From assembly GCA_934095965.1 (NCBI GenBank), contig CAKOKR010000027.1, positions 1-16,807 of the forward strand: 16,807 bases of DNA, in the 5' to 3' direction. Below the pieces are notes generated by a model. The model searched no databases and was not told the DNA's origin. It saw only the letters and a program-made list of their open reading frames with translations. The stretch's first letter is position 1; each line of letters begins with the position of its first letter. Source of the stretch: an uncultured Bacilli bacterium. Its GTDB lineage: Bacteria; Bacillota_I; Bacilli_A; RF39; UBA660. The translations under genes and the position numbers were made by a program. Positions 1 to 7,153 of the stretch are shown one piece after another.

Positions 1-204
1 CGTCCACAATTCTATTTCAGAACTACAGACGTAACAGGTGTTATTGAATTACCTGAAGGAGTAGAAATGGTAATGCCAGGAGACAATGTTGACATGACTG
101 TTGAACTAATTGCTCCAGTAGCTCTAGAAAACGGAACTAAATTCTCTATCCGTGAAGGTGGAAGAACTGTTGGTGCCGGAGTTGTATCTGAAATTTTAAA
201 ATAA
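1..204 (+). CDS. tuf: Elongation factor Tu, C-terminal fragment
   Basis: This is the last 67 codons of EF-Tu, open at the left window edge and ending at TAA. EF-Tu is the GTPase that delivers aminoacyl-tRNA to the ribosomal A site in the cytoplasm. Only domain III is present here. The visible residues are the family's signature: RPQFYFRTTDVTG at the start, LPEGVEMVMPGDN in the middle, and FSIREGGRTVGAGVVSEILK at the end, which is a normal EF-Tu C-terminus. The G domain lies outside the window. It is followed directly by an intrinsic terminator, so tuf is the last gene of its transcript. Identity is essentially certain because the family is very conserved. Confidence 0.97.
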   Translation, partial: RPQFYFRTTDVTGVIELPEGVEMVMPGDNVDMTVELIAPVALENGTKFSIREGGRTVGAGVVSEILK

Positions 205-219
205 TTAAAGATATAAATT

Positions 220-252
220 AAAACAATCTCTTTTGCAGAGGTTGTTTTTTTT
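220..252 (+). terminator. Intrinsic terminator of tuf
   Basis: AACAATCTC (222-230) pairs with GAGGTTGTT (238-246) with one G-U pair, across a 7-base loop, and runs into an unbroken T tract. It lies 18 bases after the tuf stop codon. Confidence 0.92.
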
Positions 253-289
253 AGATTCAAAAGCAAAGTTATCAACAGTATTTAGGTAA

Positions 290-322
290 AATAAAAAACT
301 ATATCACGATTGGTATAGTTTT
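290..322 (-). terminator. Intrinsic terminator of the FemAB-like gene
   Basis: On the minus strand AAAACTATA and TATAGTTTT form a perfect 9-bp stem (314-322 with 295-303), followed by TTATTTT. The stem begins at the stop codon of the gene it terminates. It faces the tuf terminator, so the two convergent units are separated by two hairpins. Confidence 0.85.
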
Positions 323-1541
323 ATTTATTGAATTCCTTTGCAAGTAATCCATTTTTTAATAATTTATTATATTCTTTTTCATTTATTACTAAATCAAATT
401 CTCCAATATATTCATAAACATCCGGATTAAATCCCATTTTAAATCTATTTAAACCATAATAATATCCATCTTTACTTAAATCTCCGGTAATTCCATTTAA
501 ATCAATATATTTATAATCTTTACTATAATATTTAATTAAAGCATAGTATAGAAAATAGTTCGAAGAAAATCTTCCCATTGATTTATCAAAGCCACTTATT
601 TCGATGATAACTCTATTTTGATATTTAATAACTAAAGCACCCGCTAAATATGTTTCAGTATTAGTATTTAAATATTTACTAGCTTCTGCAATATCATTTT
701 TATAAGAAAGCAATGCCTTATCAGAATTCATCTTACTATTTATAACATTACTATTACTATTTGAAAGTAACTTATTATTTAAATAACTATTAATTCTAGC
801 TTCATTATTATATGCATTAGTTGAATTAATTAAAAATTTCTTATAATCAACCTTAACCATTAATAAATCAACATCAGCAGTTTTACTAAATACATTATAA
901 AAATCATTATAGTAATATTCATCTTTCTTAATCTTATTTTTTATAAATTCATAAAAGATATTAAGTTTATTATGATCACATTTTTCTAATACTAATCCTT
1001 TTCTTAATCCTTTTTTTATTTTATTTCTAGTATTCTTATTTAACTTATTAACATCAAATTCATCTAACTTAATAATAGCATTAACTCGTGGAAGTAAAGA
1101 CTCAAAATTCATATTATTTTTTAACTTCTTATAGCCACATCTAATTAAGTTATCAACAATTTTGTAATTTTCATTATATTCAAAGTTCATAGTTTTTTTA
1201 TTTAATTTAGCTACTGCTATCTCAGGATTAATCTTTATAAATACAAAATTTTTCTTTTCATAAAAAGCTTTAATCTTTTTAGTAAAATCTTCAAGTAAGA
1301 AAGTATTTGAATAATCAATTAAAAATCCACGCGGAGAATATCCATAATAATAACCACCAATTTTTTTATAAAGAATAAGGGCAGCACCAACTATTTCATC
1401 TCCTCCATAAGAGATAAATTCATAATCATAACCTTCTTCAGCTTTAATCATAGCATAGTTAATAGATTCATGAAAATTTCCAATAAAATGAGAACTAACA
1501 AATTCTTTAAATTCAGCTATTGACATTTCTTTTATATTCAT
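321..1541 (-). CDS. FemAB/MurM-family peptidoglycan bridge aminoacyltransferase
   Basis: A 406-residue protein of the FemX/FemA/FemB/MurM family. Known members use aminoacyl-tRNA to add the amino acids of the peptidoglycan cross-bridge to lipid II at the inner face of the membrane. Seen: an N-terminal GNAT-like half with YYYGYSPRGFLIDY near residues 64-77, a long Lys/Asn-rich central segment that fits the family's helical arm, and a second GNAT half ending in IDLNGITGDLSK then LNRFKMGFNP, a typical FemAB C-terminal pattern. The start at 1541 is chosen because AAGGGAGG lies just upstream; a further in-frame extension to 1661 runs through the promoter. It is transcribed alone from a promoter at 1569-1597 and ends at its own terminator. 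The amino acid added cannot be told from sequence. It implies a walled cell. Confidence 0.88.
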   Translation of the reverse strand: MNIKEMSIAEFKEFVSSHFIGNFHESINYAMIKAEEGYDYEFISYGGDEIVGAALILYKKIGGYYYGYSPRGFLIDYSNTFLLEDFTKKIKAFYEKKNFVFIKINPEIAVAKLNKKTMNFEYNENYKIVDNLIRCGYKKLKNNMNFESLLPRVNAIIKLDEFDVNKLNKNTRNKIKKGLRKGLVLEKCDHNKLNIFYEFIKNKIKKDEYYYNDFYNVFSKTADVDLLMVKVDYKKFLINSTNAYNNEARINSYLNNKLLSNSNSNVINSKMNSDKALLSYKNDIAEASKYLNTNTETYLAGALVIKYQNRVIIEISGFDKSMGRFSSNYFLYYALIKYYSKDYKYIDLNGITGDLSKDGYYYGLNRFKMGFNPDVYEYIGEFDLVINEKEYNKLLKNGLLAKEFNK

Positions 1542-1568
1542 GGTTAAACCTCCCTTAATTAGGACAAC

Positions 1569-1597
1569 ATTATACCATAAATTGACGGAAAAATCAA
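1569..1597 (-). promoter_or_regulatory. Sigma-A promoter of the FemAB-like gene
   Basis: On the minus strand TTGATT (1597-1592), a 17-base spacer, and a perfect TATAAT (1574-1569). It lies 28 bases upstream of the FemAB start and back to back with the promoter of the DUF308 gene, only 7 bases separating the two -35 boxes. Confidence 0.8.
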
Positions 1598-1604
1598 AAA
1601 ACAA

Positions 1605-1634
1605 TTGACTTAAAAGATAATCTTTTTGTATAAT
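1605..1634 (+). promoter_or_regulatory. Sigma-A promoter of the DUF308 gene
   Basis: TTGACT (1605-1610), an 18-base spacer, TATAAT (1629-1634), then the ribosome site AGGAGTGAT and ATG at 1655. The short leader leaves no room for a riboswitch. Confidence 0.82.
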
Positions 1635-1654
1635 ATAAGTAGGAGTGATAAAAT

Positions 1655-2233
1655 ATGGCATCAGGATTTAAAAATAGTATTGAAAATATGTACAAAAGAA
1701 TGATTATTTATTCATTATTAACAGCATTATTTACAATCATAATGGGTATTGTATTACTATTACTACCAAATGCAACAAATAAAGTAGTTGGTATAATTGT
1801 TGGAATCATTTTCTTAATTGAAGGAATAAATTCCGTATACAAATATTTTCATCGTGAAGGTGCAAAGTTGTATAATTTAAACTTAGTATTTGGTGTTTTA
1901 TATGCATTACTTGGTGTAGTAATTATTCTATATCCATTTACAGTAGTAGAATTTGTAACAGTTTGCTTAGGAATCTACATGATTATTAATGGTGCAAGTA
2001 AAGTAAATTATGCATTATGGCTAAAAAGAGGAAACGAAGAATCATGGTTAATAACATTAGCAACTGGAATTCTTATAGCAATAGTTGGTATCTTAGTAAT
2101 ATTTAATCCATTTGCAAGTTTAACATTAACTAAACTAGCCGGAGCGTTCTTAATAATAACTGGTATTCTTGATTTTATGGACACAATATTATTTAGAAAC
2201 CGTAGCAAAGAAATAATGGAAATATTCTGGTAA
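1655..2233 (+). CDS. DUF308/HdeD-like six-helix membrane protein
   Basis: A 192-residue integral membrane protein. Seen: about six hydrophobic helices in three helical hairpins, each containing a P or NP turn between helices (LLLLPNATNKVVGIIVG, IILYPFTVVEFVTV, VIFNPFASLTLTKL), which is the internal repeat pattern of the DUF308/HdeD family. Short charged loops (KYFHREGAK, LWLKRGNEE) separate the hairpins. HdeD of E. coli is linked to acid resistance, but the biochemical role of the family is unknown and I infer none here. The start at 1655 is preceded by AGGAGTGAT at a good distance. The gene has its own promoter and terminator, divergent from the FemAB-like gene, so a role in the envelope is only suggested by position. 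Confidence 0.82.
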   Translation: MASGFKNSIENMYKRMIIYSLLTALFTIIMGIVLLLLPNATNKVVGIIVGIIFLIEGINSVYKYFHREGAKLYNLNLVFGVLYALLGVVIILYPFTVVEFVTVCLGIYMIINGASKVNYALWLKRGNEESWLITLATGILIAIVGILVIFNPFASLTLTKLAGAFLIITGILDFMDTILFRNRSKEIMEIFW

Positions 2234-2248
2234 AATAAAGTAAAATTT

Positions 2249-2277
2249 AAAGTAAAACTTCATCGTTTTGCTTTTTA
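2249..2277 (+). terminator. Intrinsic terminator of the DUF308 gene
   Basis: AAAGTAAAAC (2249-2258) pairs with GTTTTGCTTT (2265-2274) with one G-U pair across a 6-base loop, followed by T residues. It is AU-rich but in the right place, 16 bases after the stop codon. Confidence 0.75.
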
Positions 2278-2278
2278 T

Positions 2279-2307
2279 TTGTCCTAAGTTTTGGTATACT
2301 ATATATA
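2279..2307 (+). promoter_or_regulatory. Likely promoter of eno
   Basis: TTGTCC (2279-2284), a 17-base spacer and TATATA (2302-2307). It is a weaker match than others in the window; TATACT at 2295-2300 is an alternative -10 but has no matching -35. The ribosome site is AGAAGGGA upstream of ATG 2324. Confidence 0.5.
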
Positions 2308-2323
2308 GAAAGAAGGGATAAGT

Positions 2324-3556
2324 ATGTTAATAAAAGATATTCATGCTAGAGAAATACTAGATAGTAGAGGAAATCCCACAGTTGAAGTTGATATGATGCT
2401 TGATAATGGAATTACTAAAACTGCATCAGTACCAAGTGGAGCATCAACTGGTTCAAGGGAAGCTTTAGAACTAAGGGATAAAGATCAAAATAGATATGAA
2501 GGAAAAGGAGTTTTAAAAGCAGTTAGTAATGTTAATAATATTATAAGACCTGCTTTAATAGGTAAAAAAGCTGATCAATTATTTGTTGATAACTTACTTA
2601 TTTCCTTAGATGGAACTGAAAATAAAAGTAACTTAGGAGCAAATGCTACATTAGCGGTATCCCTTGCATGTTTAAAGTGCTTAGCTGCATCAAATAACAA
2701 AGAATTATATGAATATGTTTCTAATCGTAGTGTATCTGTTCCAATACCAATGATTAATATTATCAATGGCGGAGCTCATGCAGTTAATAACATAGATATT
2801 CAAGAATTTATGATTATGCCTGTTATGAAAACTATTAAAGAACGTATCAGAGCAGCATCTGAAGTATTTCATACATTAAAAAAATTACTTTCAATAAATA
2901 ACTATGCTGTAGGTGTAGGTGACGAAGGTGGATTTGCACCAAACTTAGAAAATAATCAAATGGCACTAGATTTTATCATGGAAGCTATAAAAAAAGCTGG
3001 ATATAAACCTGGTGTTGATATATTTATTGCCTTAGATATTGCTGCAAGTGAGTTATATAATAATGATACAAAAAAATACAAACTAGATAATAAAGAATTA
3101 TCAACAGATGAATTAATGAAATATTATATTGAATTAATAAATAATTATCCAATACTAAGTATCGAAGATCCATTCTATGAAAATGATTTTGAAGCTTTAG
3201 CAAAATTTACTAATTTAGTAAATAACAGAATCATGGTTGTTGGTGATGATTACTTTGTAACTAATGAAAAATACTTGCAAAAGGGTATTGATATGAAAGC
3301 AGGTAATGCCATTCTTTTAAAAGCTAATCAAATTGGTACAATTACTGAAATGACTAAAACAATAATGCTTGCTAAAAAGAATAATTATAAAACAATAATA
3401 TCTCATCGTAGTGGTGAAACAGAAGATACATTTATTGCAGATTTAGCAGTAGGTATGGCAATTCCATTTATAAAAACTGGATCTATGTGTCGTGGTGAAC
3501 GTATAGCAAAATACAATAGATTGTTAAGAATTGAAGAAAAATTAAAAAGAGACTAG
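2324..3556 (+). CDS. eno: Enolase (phosphopyruvate hydratase)
   Basis: A 410-residue enolase, a little shorter than the usual 425-435. It interconverts 2-phosphoglycerate and phosphoenolpyruvate in cytoplasmic glycolysis, using Mg2+. Seen: SGASTGSREALELRD (about 38-52), GDEGGFAPNL, the metal ligands in ALDIAAS, SIEDPF and GDDYFVTN, the catalytic Lys in LLKANQIGT, and HRSGETEDTFIADLAVG near the C-terminus, so the active site is complete. It is somewhat divergent: the usual GGxHADN reads GGAHAVNN, SIEDG is SIEDP, and the usual GSPSRSERIAKYN is GSMCRGERIAKYN. It is monocistronic here, with nifJ next downstream after a short terminator. Together the two genes cover the PEP end of glycolysis and the pyruvate to acetyl-CoA step, though a kinase in between is not in the window. 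Confidence 0.96.
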   Translation: MLIKDIHAREILDSRGNPTVEVDMMLDNGITKTASVPSGASTGSREALELRDKDQNRYEGKGVLKAVSNVNNIIRPALIGKKADQLFVDNLLISLDGTENKSNLGANATLAVSLACLKCLAASNNKELYEYVSNRSVSVPIPMINIINGGAHAVNNIDIQEFMIMPVMKTIKERIRAASEVFHTLKKLLSINNYAVGVGDEGGFAPNLENNQMALDFIMEAIKKAGYKPGVDIFIALDIAASELYNNDTKKYKLDNKELSTDELMKYYIELINNYPILSIEDPFYENDFEALAKFTNLVNNRIMVVGDDYFVTNEKYLQKGIDMKAGNAILLKANQIGTITEMTKTIMLAKKNNYKTIISHRSGETEDTFIADLAVGMAIPFIKTGSMCRGERIAKYNRLLRIEEKLKRD

Positions 3557-3574
3557 TTATTTAGTCTTTTTTAT
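3548..3574 (+). terminator. Intrinsic terminator overlapping the eno stop codon
   Basis: AGACTA (3550-3555) pairs with TAGTCT (3562-3567), followed by a run of six T residues. The 5' arm contains the eno TAG stop. The short stem and the nearby nifJ start (3599) suggest some readthrough could link eno and nifJ. Confidence 0.65.
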
Positions 3575-3598
3575 TTTATAATAATAGTGGTGATAAAA

Positions 3599-6500
3599 AT
3601 GAAAATAATAACAGATGGAAATGGTGCATGTAGTAAAGTTGCATATTACTTCAGTGAAGTATGCAGTATTTATCCGATTACACCATCAAGTCCAATGGCA
3701 TCAAATATTGATAAATTAACAAATACAAATTTACTTAATATATTTAATGATAAGCCAAAAGTATTAGAAATGGAATCAGAAGCTGGAGCTGCTGGTGCCC
3801 TACATGGTGCTTTATTATCAGGATCTCTTGCATCAACTTTTACAGCAAGTCAAGGTCTACTTTTAATGATACCAAACATGTATAAAATAGCGGGTGAAAT
3901 GTTACCTGCAGTAATACATGTAGCATCTCGTAGCCTAGCAACACATGCTTTATCTATATTCGGAGATCATCAAGATATCTATGCTACTCGTGCAACTGGT
4001 TTTTGTATTTTAGCATCATCTAATGTTTTTGATAGTCAAAACCTTGCTGCAGTGGCACATTTATCTGCAATCGAAGGAAGTCTTCCATTTATTCATTTCT
4101 TTGATGGCTTTAGAACAAGTCATGAACTTAACACTATCGAAGAAATACCCGAAGATAAATTATTGACTTTAGTAAATCATAAAAAAATAAATGAATTTAA
4201 AGATAGATGCTTAAATGTTGGTAAAACATATCAATATGGTATGGCTCAAAATGAAGATATCTATTTTCAAATAATGGAATCTCGTAATAAATATTATGAT
4301 ATGATGCCTGATATAGTAAATGATTACATGCAAAAAATAAATAAAATAATGAATACTTCTTATAAACCATTTAACTATTATGGAAGTAAAACAGCTAAAA
4401 ATGTAATTGTTGCAATGGGTAGTGTAACAGACACAATTAAAGAAGTTGTAGATAAACTAGATAATGTTGGTTTAATTACAGTTCACTTATATCGTCCATT
4501 TAGCAAAAAATATTTCCTAGATTGCTTACCTGATACAGTTAAAAATATTGCTGTATTAGATCGAACTAAAGAAGCAGGTTCCATCGGAGAACCATTATAT
4601 TTAGATGTATGTAGCATTCTTCAAGACAAAGATATCAAAGTCTACGGAGGAAGATACGGTTTATCAAGTAAAAATACAACACCAGATGAAATATATAGTG
4701 TATATAAAATGCTTGATGAAAATCCACATCATAACTTTACTATTGGAATAAATGATGACGTAACAAATCTTTCATTAGAAACATCACACATTGAAATTAA
4801 AAATGAAGCTAAAGAAATAAAATTAGTTGGTTTTGGTAGTGATGGTATGGTAAGTGCATCAAAAGATTTATTAAAAATACTTCATTCAAGTAAAGATTTA
4901 TATGTTCAAGGATATTTTGAATATGATTCAAAGAAAAGCGGTGGTGTTACAATATCTCACTTAAGATATAATAATAAAAGTATTAATAAACCATATTATG
5001 TAACTAATCCAGAAATTATCGTAGTTACCAAAGATATATATTTTAGAATGTTTGATATAATAAATAACATTAAAGAAAATGGAATCTTACTTATTAACAC
5101 AATAAAAAATGAATCTGAGTTAAAAAAATTATTACCAAGTAAAGTTAAGAACATAATTTATAACAAAAAAATAAAAGTATATTATATTGATGCTGAAAAT
5201 ATAGCAGCTAAAAATAAAATAAATGGTAAGATTAGTAAAATAATGGAAGTGTTAATACTTAATTTATTAAATGTTGATAATGCAACAAAAATTCTTGAAG
5301 AATCAATAGAAAAAACATTTAAGACAAAAGGTGAAGATATAGTTAATAACAATATTAATGCTATACATGAGTCACTTGATAACTTAAAAGAACTTAAAAT
5401 AACAGAAAATTATGATGAAACAATAAAAATTGTTGATAACAATGTTATTAACTTAATAAATGAAAGAAAGGGTAATGAAATACCTGTATCAATGCTTCTT
5501 GATTATAGATGTGGAAGATTCCCAGGAGCAACAACAAAAGACGAAAAAAGAAATATATCAAATGTTGTACCAACTTGGTCAAAAGAAAACTGTATAGAAT
5601 GTGGAATGTGTGTTTTATCTTGTCCACATGCAGTTATCAGAGCTATAGCAAATGAAAATGATGCAGATGGAATACCATTCATTGGAAAAGATGGATTAAT
5701 GTATTCAATAAAAATAAGTGAAAAAGATTGTACTGGTTGTGGTGTATGTGTTAGTGTTTGTCCAGGTAAAATGGGTAATAAAGCCTTAAAGATGATTGAA
5801 AAAACAACAAAAGTTGGAATTGATTTTGATAAATATAAGATAATTAATCCATTACCAAAGACAACAATAAAAGGAGTTGCTTTAGAAAAGCCGTTATTTG
5901 CTTTTTCCGGAGCATGTGCTGGATGTGGAGAAACACCTTATATCAAGTTATTAACCCAAATACTCGGAGAAAAATTAGTTATTGCAAATGCTACTGGTTG
6001 TTCAAGTATCTACGGAGGTTCAACTCCATCAACACCATATTCTATACCATGGGCAAACTCTTTATTCGAAGATAATGCTGAATTTGCATTAGGTATTCAC
6101 ATATCTTATGAACAAAAAAGAAATAGAATAAAACATATTATGGAAAGTTCTATAGAATCTGTTGATAAAGAAACTAAAGAATTATTTAAATCTTGGCTTG
6201 AAAATATGAATGATTTTGAAGTAACTAACAAAATAAAGAATGAGTTATCAACAAAATTATTACCAAATGAATTAAAAGATTTACTTGATTATGTATCTGC
6301 TAGAACAGTCTGGGCAATCGGTGGTGATGGCTGGGCTTATGACATTGGTTATGGTGGACTTGATCATGTTCTTCATTCTAATGAAAATATTAAAGTATTA
6401 GTTTTAGATACTGAAGTTTATTCAAATACTGGTGGTCAAGCAAGTAAATCAACTAAAAAAGGTGCAGTGGCAGAATTTGCTAACTTTGGTAAAAAAACAA

Positions 6501-6928
6501 TTAAAAAAGATTTATTCAAAATTGCATCATGCATCCCAAATTGTTATGTTGCAAGTATTTCTCTCGGAGCAAATATGATGCAAGCAATCAAAGCCTTCAA
6601 TGAAGCTGAAGCTCACAATGGACCTGCAATAATTATTGCATATTCTCCATGTATTGAACATGGTATTAAAACAGGTATGTCTACATCAAGTATCGAAGAA
6701 AAATTAGCAGTTGAATGCGGTTACACAATATTAATGAGACATGATAAAGAAACAATTATTGATTCTAAAGAACCGGATTTTTCAAAATATGAAAGCTTCT
6801 TAGATAATGAAGTGAGATTCAATGCCCTAAAAATTAAAGATAAAGATTTAGCTAAAGAATTATTAGAAGACCAAAAAGAAAATGCTATGAAGAGGTACGA
6901 ATATTATAAAAGAATAAGTAAAAAGTAG
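3599..6928 (+). CDS. nifJ: Pyruvate:ferredoxin (flavodoxin) oxidoreductase
   Basis: A single-chain POR of 1109 residues. It oxidises pyruvate and CoA to acetyl-CoA and CO2 and reduces ferredoxin or flavodoxin; it is oxygen-sensitive and typical of anaerobes. Domains in order: pyruvate-binding domain I with YPITPSSPMA (about 25-34); domain II (about 250-380); gamma domain with GFGSDGMVSASKDLL (about 410-425); EKR segment with FPGATTKDEKRN (about 640-652); two 4Fe-4S motifs CIECGMCVLSCP (from about 664) and CTGCGVCVSVCP (from about 710); and the TPP domain with SGACAGCGETPY (from about 770), GGDGWAYDIGYGGLDHVL (about 908) and YSNTGGQASKST. All cofactor motifs are intact. The length is slightly below the usual 1170-1200. 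The ATG at 3599 is chosen because GTGGTGAT precedes it at normal spacing; an in-frame GTG at 3587 falls inside that ribosome site. Confidence 0.97.
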   Translation: MKIITDGNGACSKVAYYFSEVCSIYPITPSSPMASNIDKLTNTNLLNIFNDKPKVLEMESEAGAAGALHGALLSGSLASTFTASQGLLLMIPNMYKIAGEMLPAVIHVASRSLATHALSIFGDHQDIYATRATGFCILASSNVFDSQNLAAVAHLSAIEGSLPFIHFFDGFRTSHELNTIEEIPEDKLLTLVNHKKINEFKDRCLNVGKTYQYGMAQNEDIYFQIMESRNKYYDMMPDIVNDYMQKINKIMNTSYKPFNYYGSKTAKNVIVAMGSVTDTIKEVVDKLDNVGLITVHLYRPFSKKYFLDCLPDTVKNIAVLDRTKEAGSIGEPLYLDVCSILQDKDIKVYGGRYGLSSKNTTPDEIYSVYKMLDENPHHNFTIGINDDVTNLSLETSHIEIKNEAKEIKLVGFGSDGMVSASKDLLKILHSSKDLYVQGYFEYDSKKSGGVTISHLRYNNKSINKPYYVTNPEIIVVTKDIYFRMFDIINNIKENGILLINTIKNESELKKLLPSKVKNIIYNKKIKVYYIDAENIAAKNKINGKISKIMEVLILNLLNVDNATKILEESIEKTFKTKGEDIVNNNINAIHESLDNLKELKITENYDETIKIVDNNVINLINERKGNEIPVSMLLDYRCGRFPGATTKDEKRNISNVVPTWSKENCIECGMCVLSCPHAVIRAIANENDADGIPFIGKDGLMYSIKISEKDCTGCGVCVSVCPGKMGNKALKMIEKTTKVGIDFDKYKIINPLPKTTIKGVALEKPLFAFSGACAGCGETPYIKLLTQILGEKLVIANATGCSSIYGGSTPSTPYSIPWANSLFEDNAEFALGIHISYEQKRNRIKHIMESSIESVDKETKELFKSWLENMNDFEVTNKIKNELSTKLLPNELKDLLDYVSARTVWAIGGDGWAYDIGYGGLDHVLHSNENIKVLVLDTEVYSNTGGQASKSTKKGAVAEFANFGKKTIKKDLFKIASCIPNCYVASISLGANMMQAIKAFNEAEAHNGPAIIIAYSPCIEHGIKTGMSTSSIEEKLAVECGYTILMRHDKETIIDSKEPDFSKYESFLDNEVRFNALKIKDKDLAKELLEDQKENAMKRYEYYKRISKK

Positions 6929-6956
6929 GGAAGAATTATATTCCTACCCTTAAAGA

Positions 6957-6985
6957 AGTAAGTACTTAATTGTACTTATTTTTTT
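6957..6985 (+). terminator. Intrinsic terminator of nifJ
   Basis: AGTAAGTAC (6957-6965) pairs with GTACTTATT (6972-6980), then five T residues. A second, weaker hairpin lies just before it (about 6925-6948). Convergent with the minus-strand RNA that ends at 6990. Confidence 0.85.
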
Positions 6986-6989
6986 AAAT

Positions 6990-7093
6990 AAAAAAAGTGG
7001 AGCCTTTCGGCTCCTTCAGGGGGTTTTGGTTGATCTCTTCACATTGAGATTCGTAAGAGAGATCAGGTTATTAGCATGACTTGCATCATGCTA
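6990..7093 (-). ncRNA. Putative small RNA between nifJ and recG (sRNA-1)
   Basis: An independently transcribed unit of about 104 nt with no reading frame of note. On the minus strand: a perfect 8-bp hairpin TAGCATGA/TCATGCTA (7093-7086 with 7079-7072); a second hairpin GATCTCT/AGAGATC (7064-7058 with 7038-7032); an unpaired stretch that includes AACCAAAACCCCCTGAAGG; then the terminator GGAGCC-GAAA-GGCTCC (7014-6999, a GNRA tetraloop) and a run of seven T. A sigma-A promoter sits directly upstream. The C-rich unpaired linker resembles that of Firmicute base-pairing RNAs such as RsaE/RoxS, which bind ribosome sites; that function is inferred. It does not match SRP RNA, 6S, tmRNA or any riboswitch I recognise, and no gene follows it on its strand. 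Confidence 0.7.
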
Positions 7094-7098
7094 GTATA

Positions 7099-7127
7099 AT
7101 AGTAATATTTTTTTTTACATTTGTCAA
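7099..7127 (-). promoter_or_regulatory. Sigma-A promoter of sRNA-1
   Basis: On the minus strand TTGACA (7127-7122), exactly 17 bases, TACTAT (7104-7099). The predicted start falls at or next to the first hairpin. It lies just downstream of the recG stop, so this RNA need not be a recG 3' tail. Confidence 0.75.
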
Positions 7128-7153
7128 TATATTTTTGTAAAGTTAGCCATATG

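Noticed and set aside
12..275. Minus-strand open frame over tuf
   Set aside because: It is the shadow of the EF-Tu reading frame and crosses the terminator.
6990..7093. recG 3' tail or a riboswitch
   Set aside because: There is a separate TTGACA-17-TACTAT promoter after the recG stop, and no gene follows on the minus strand before the terminator.
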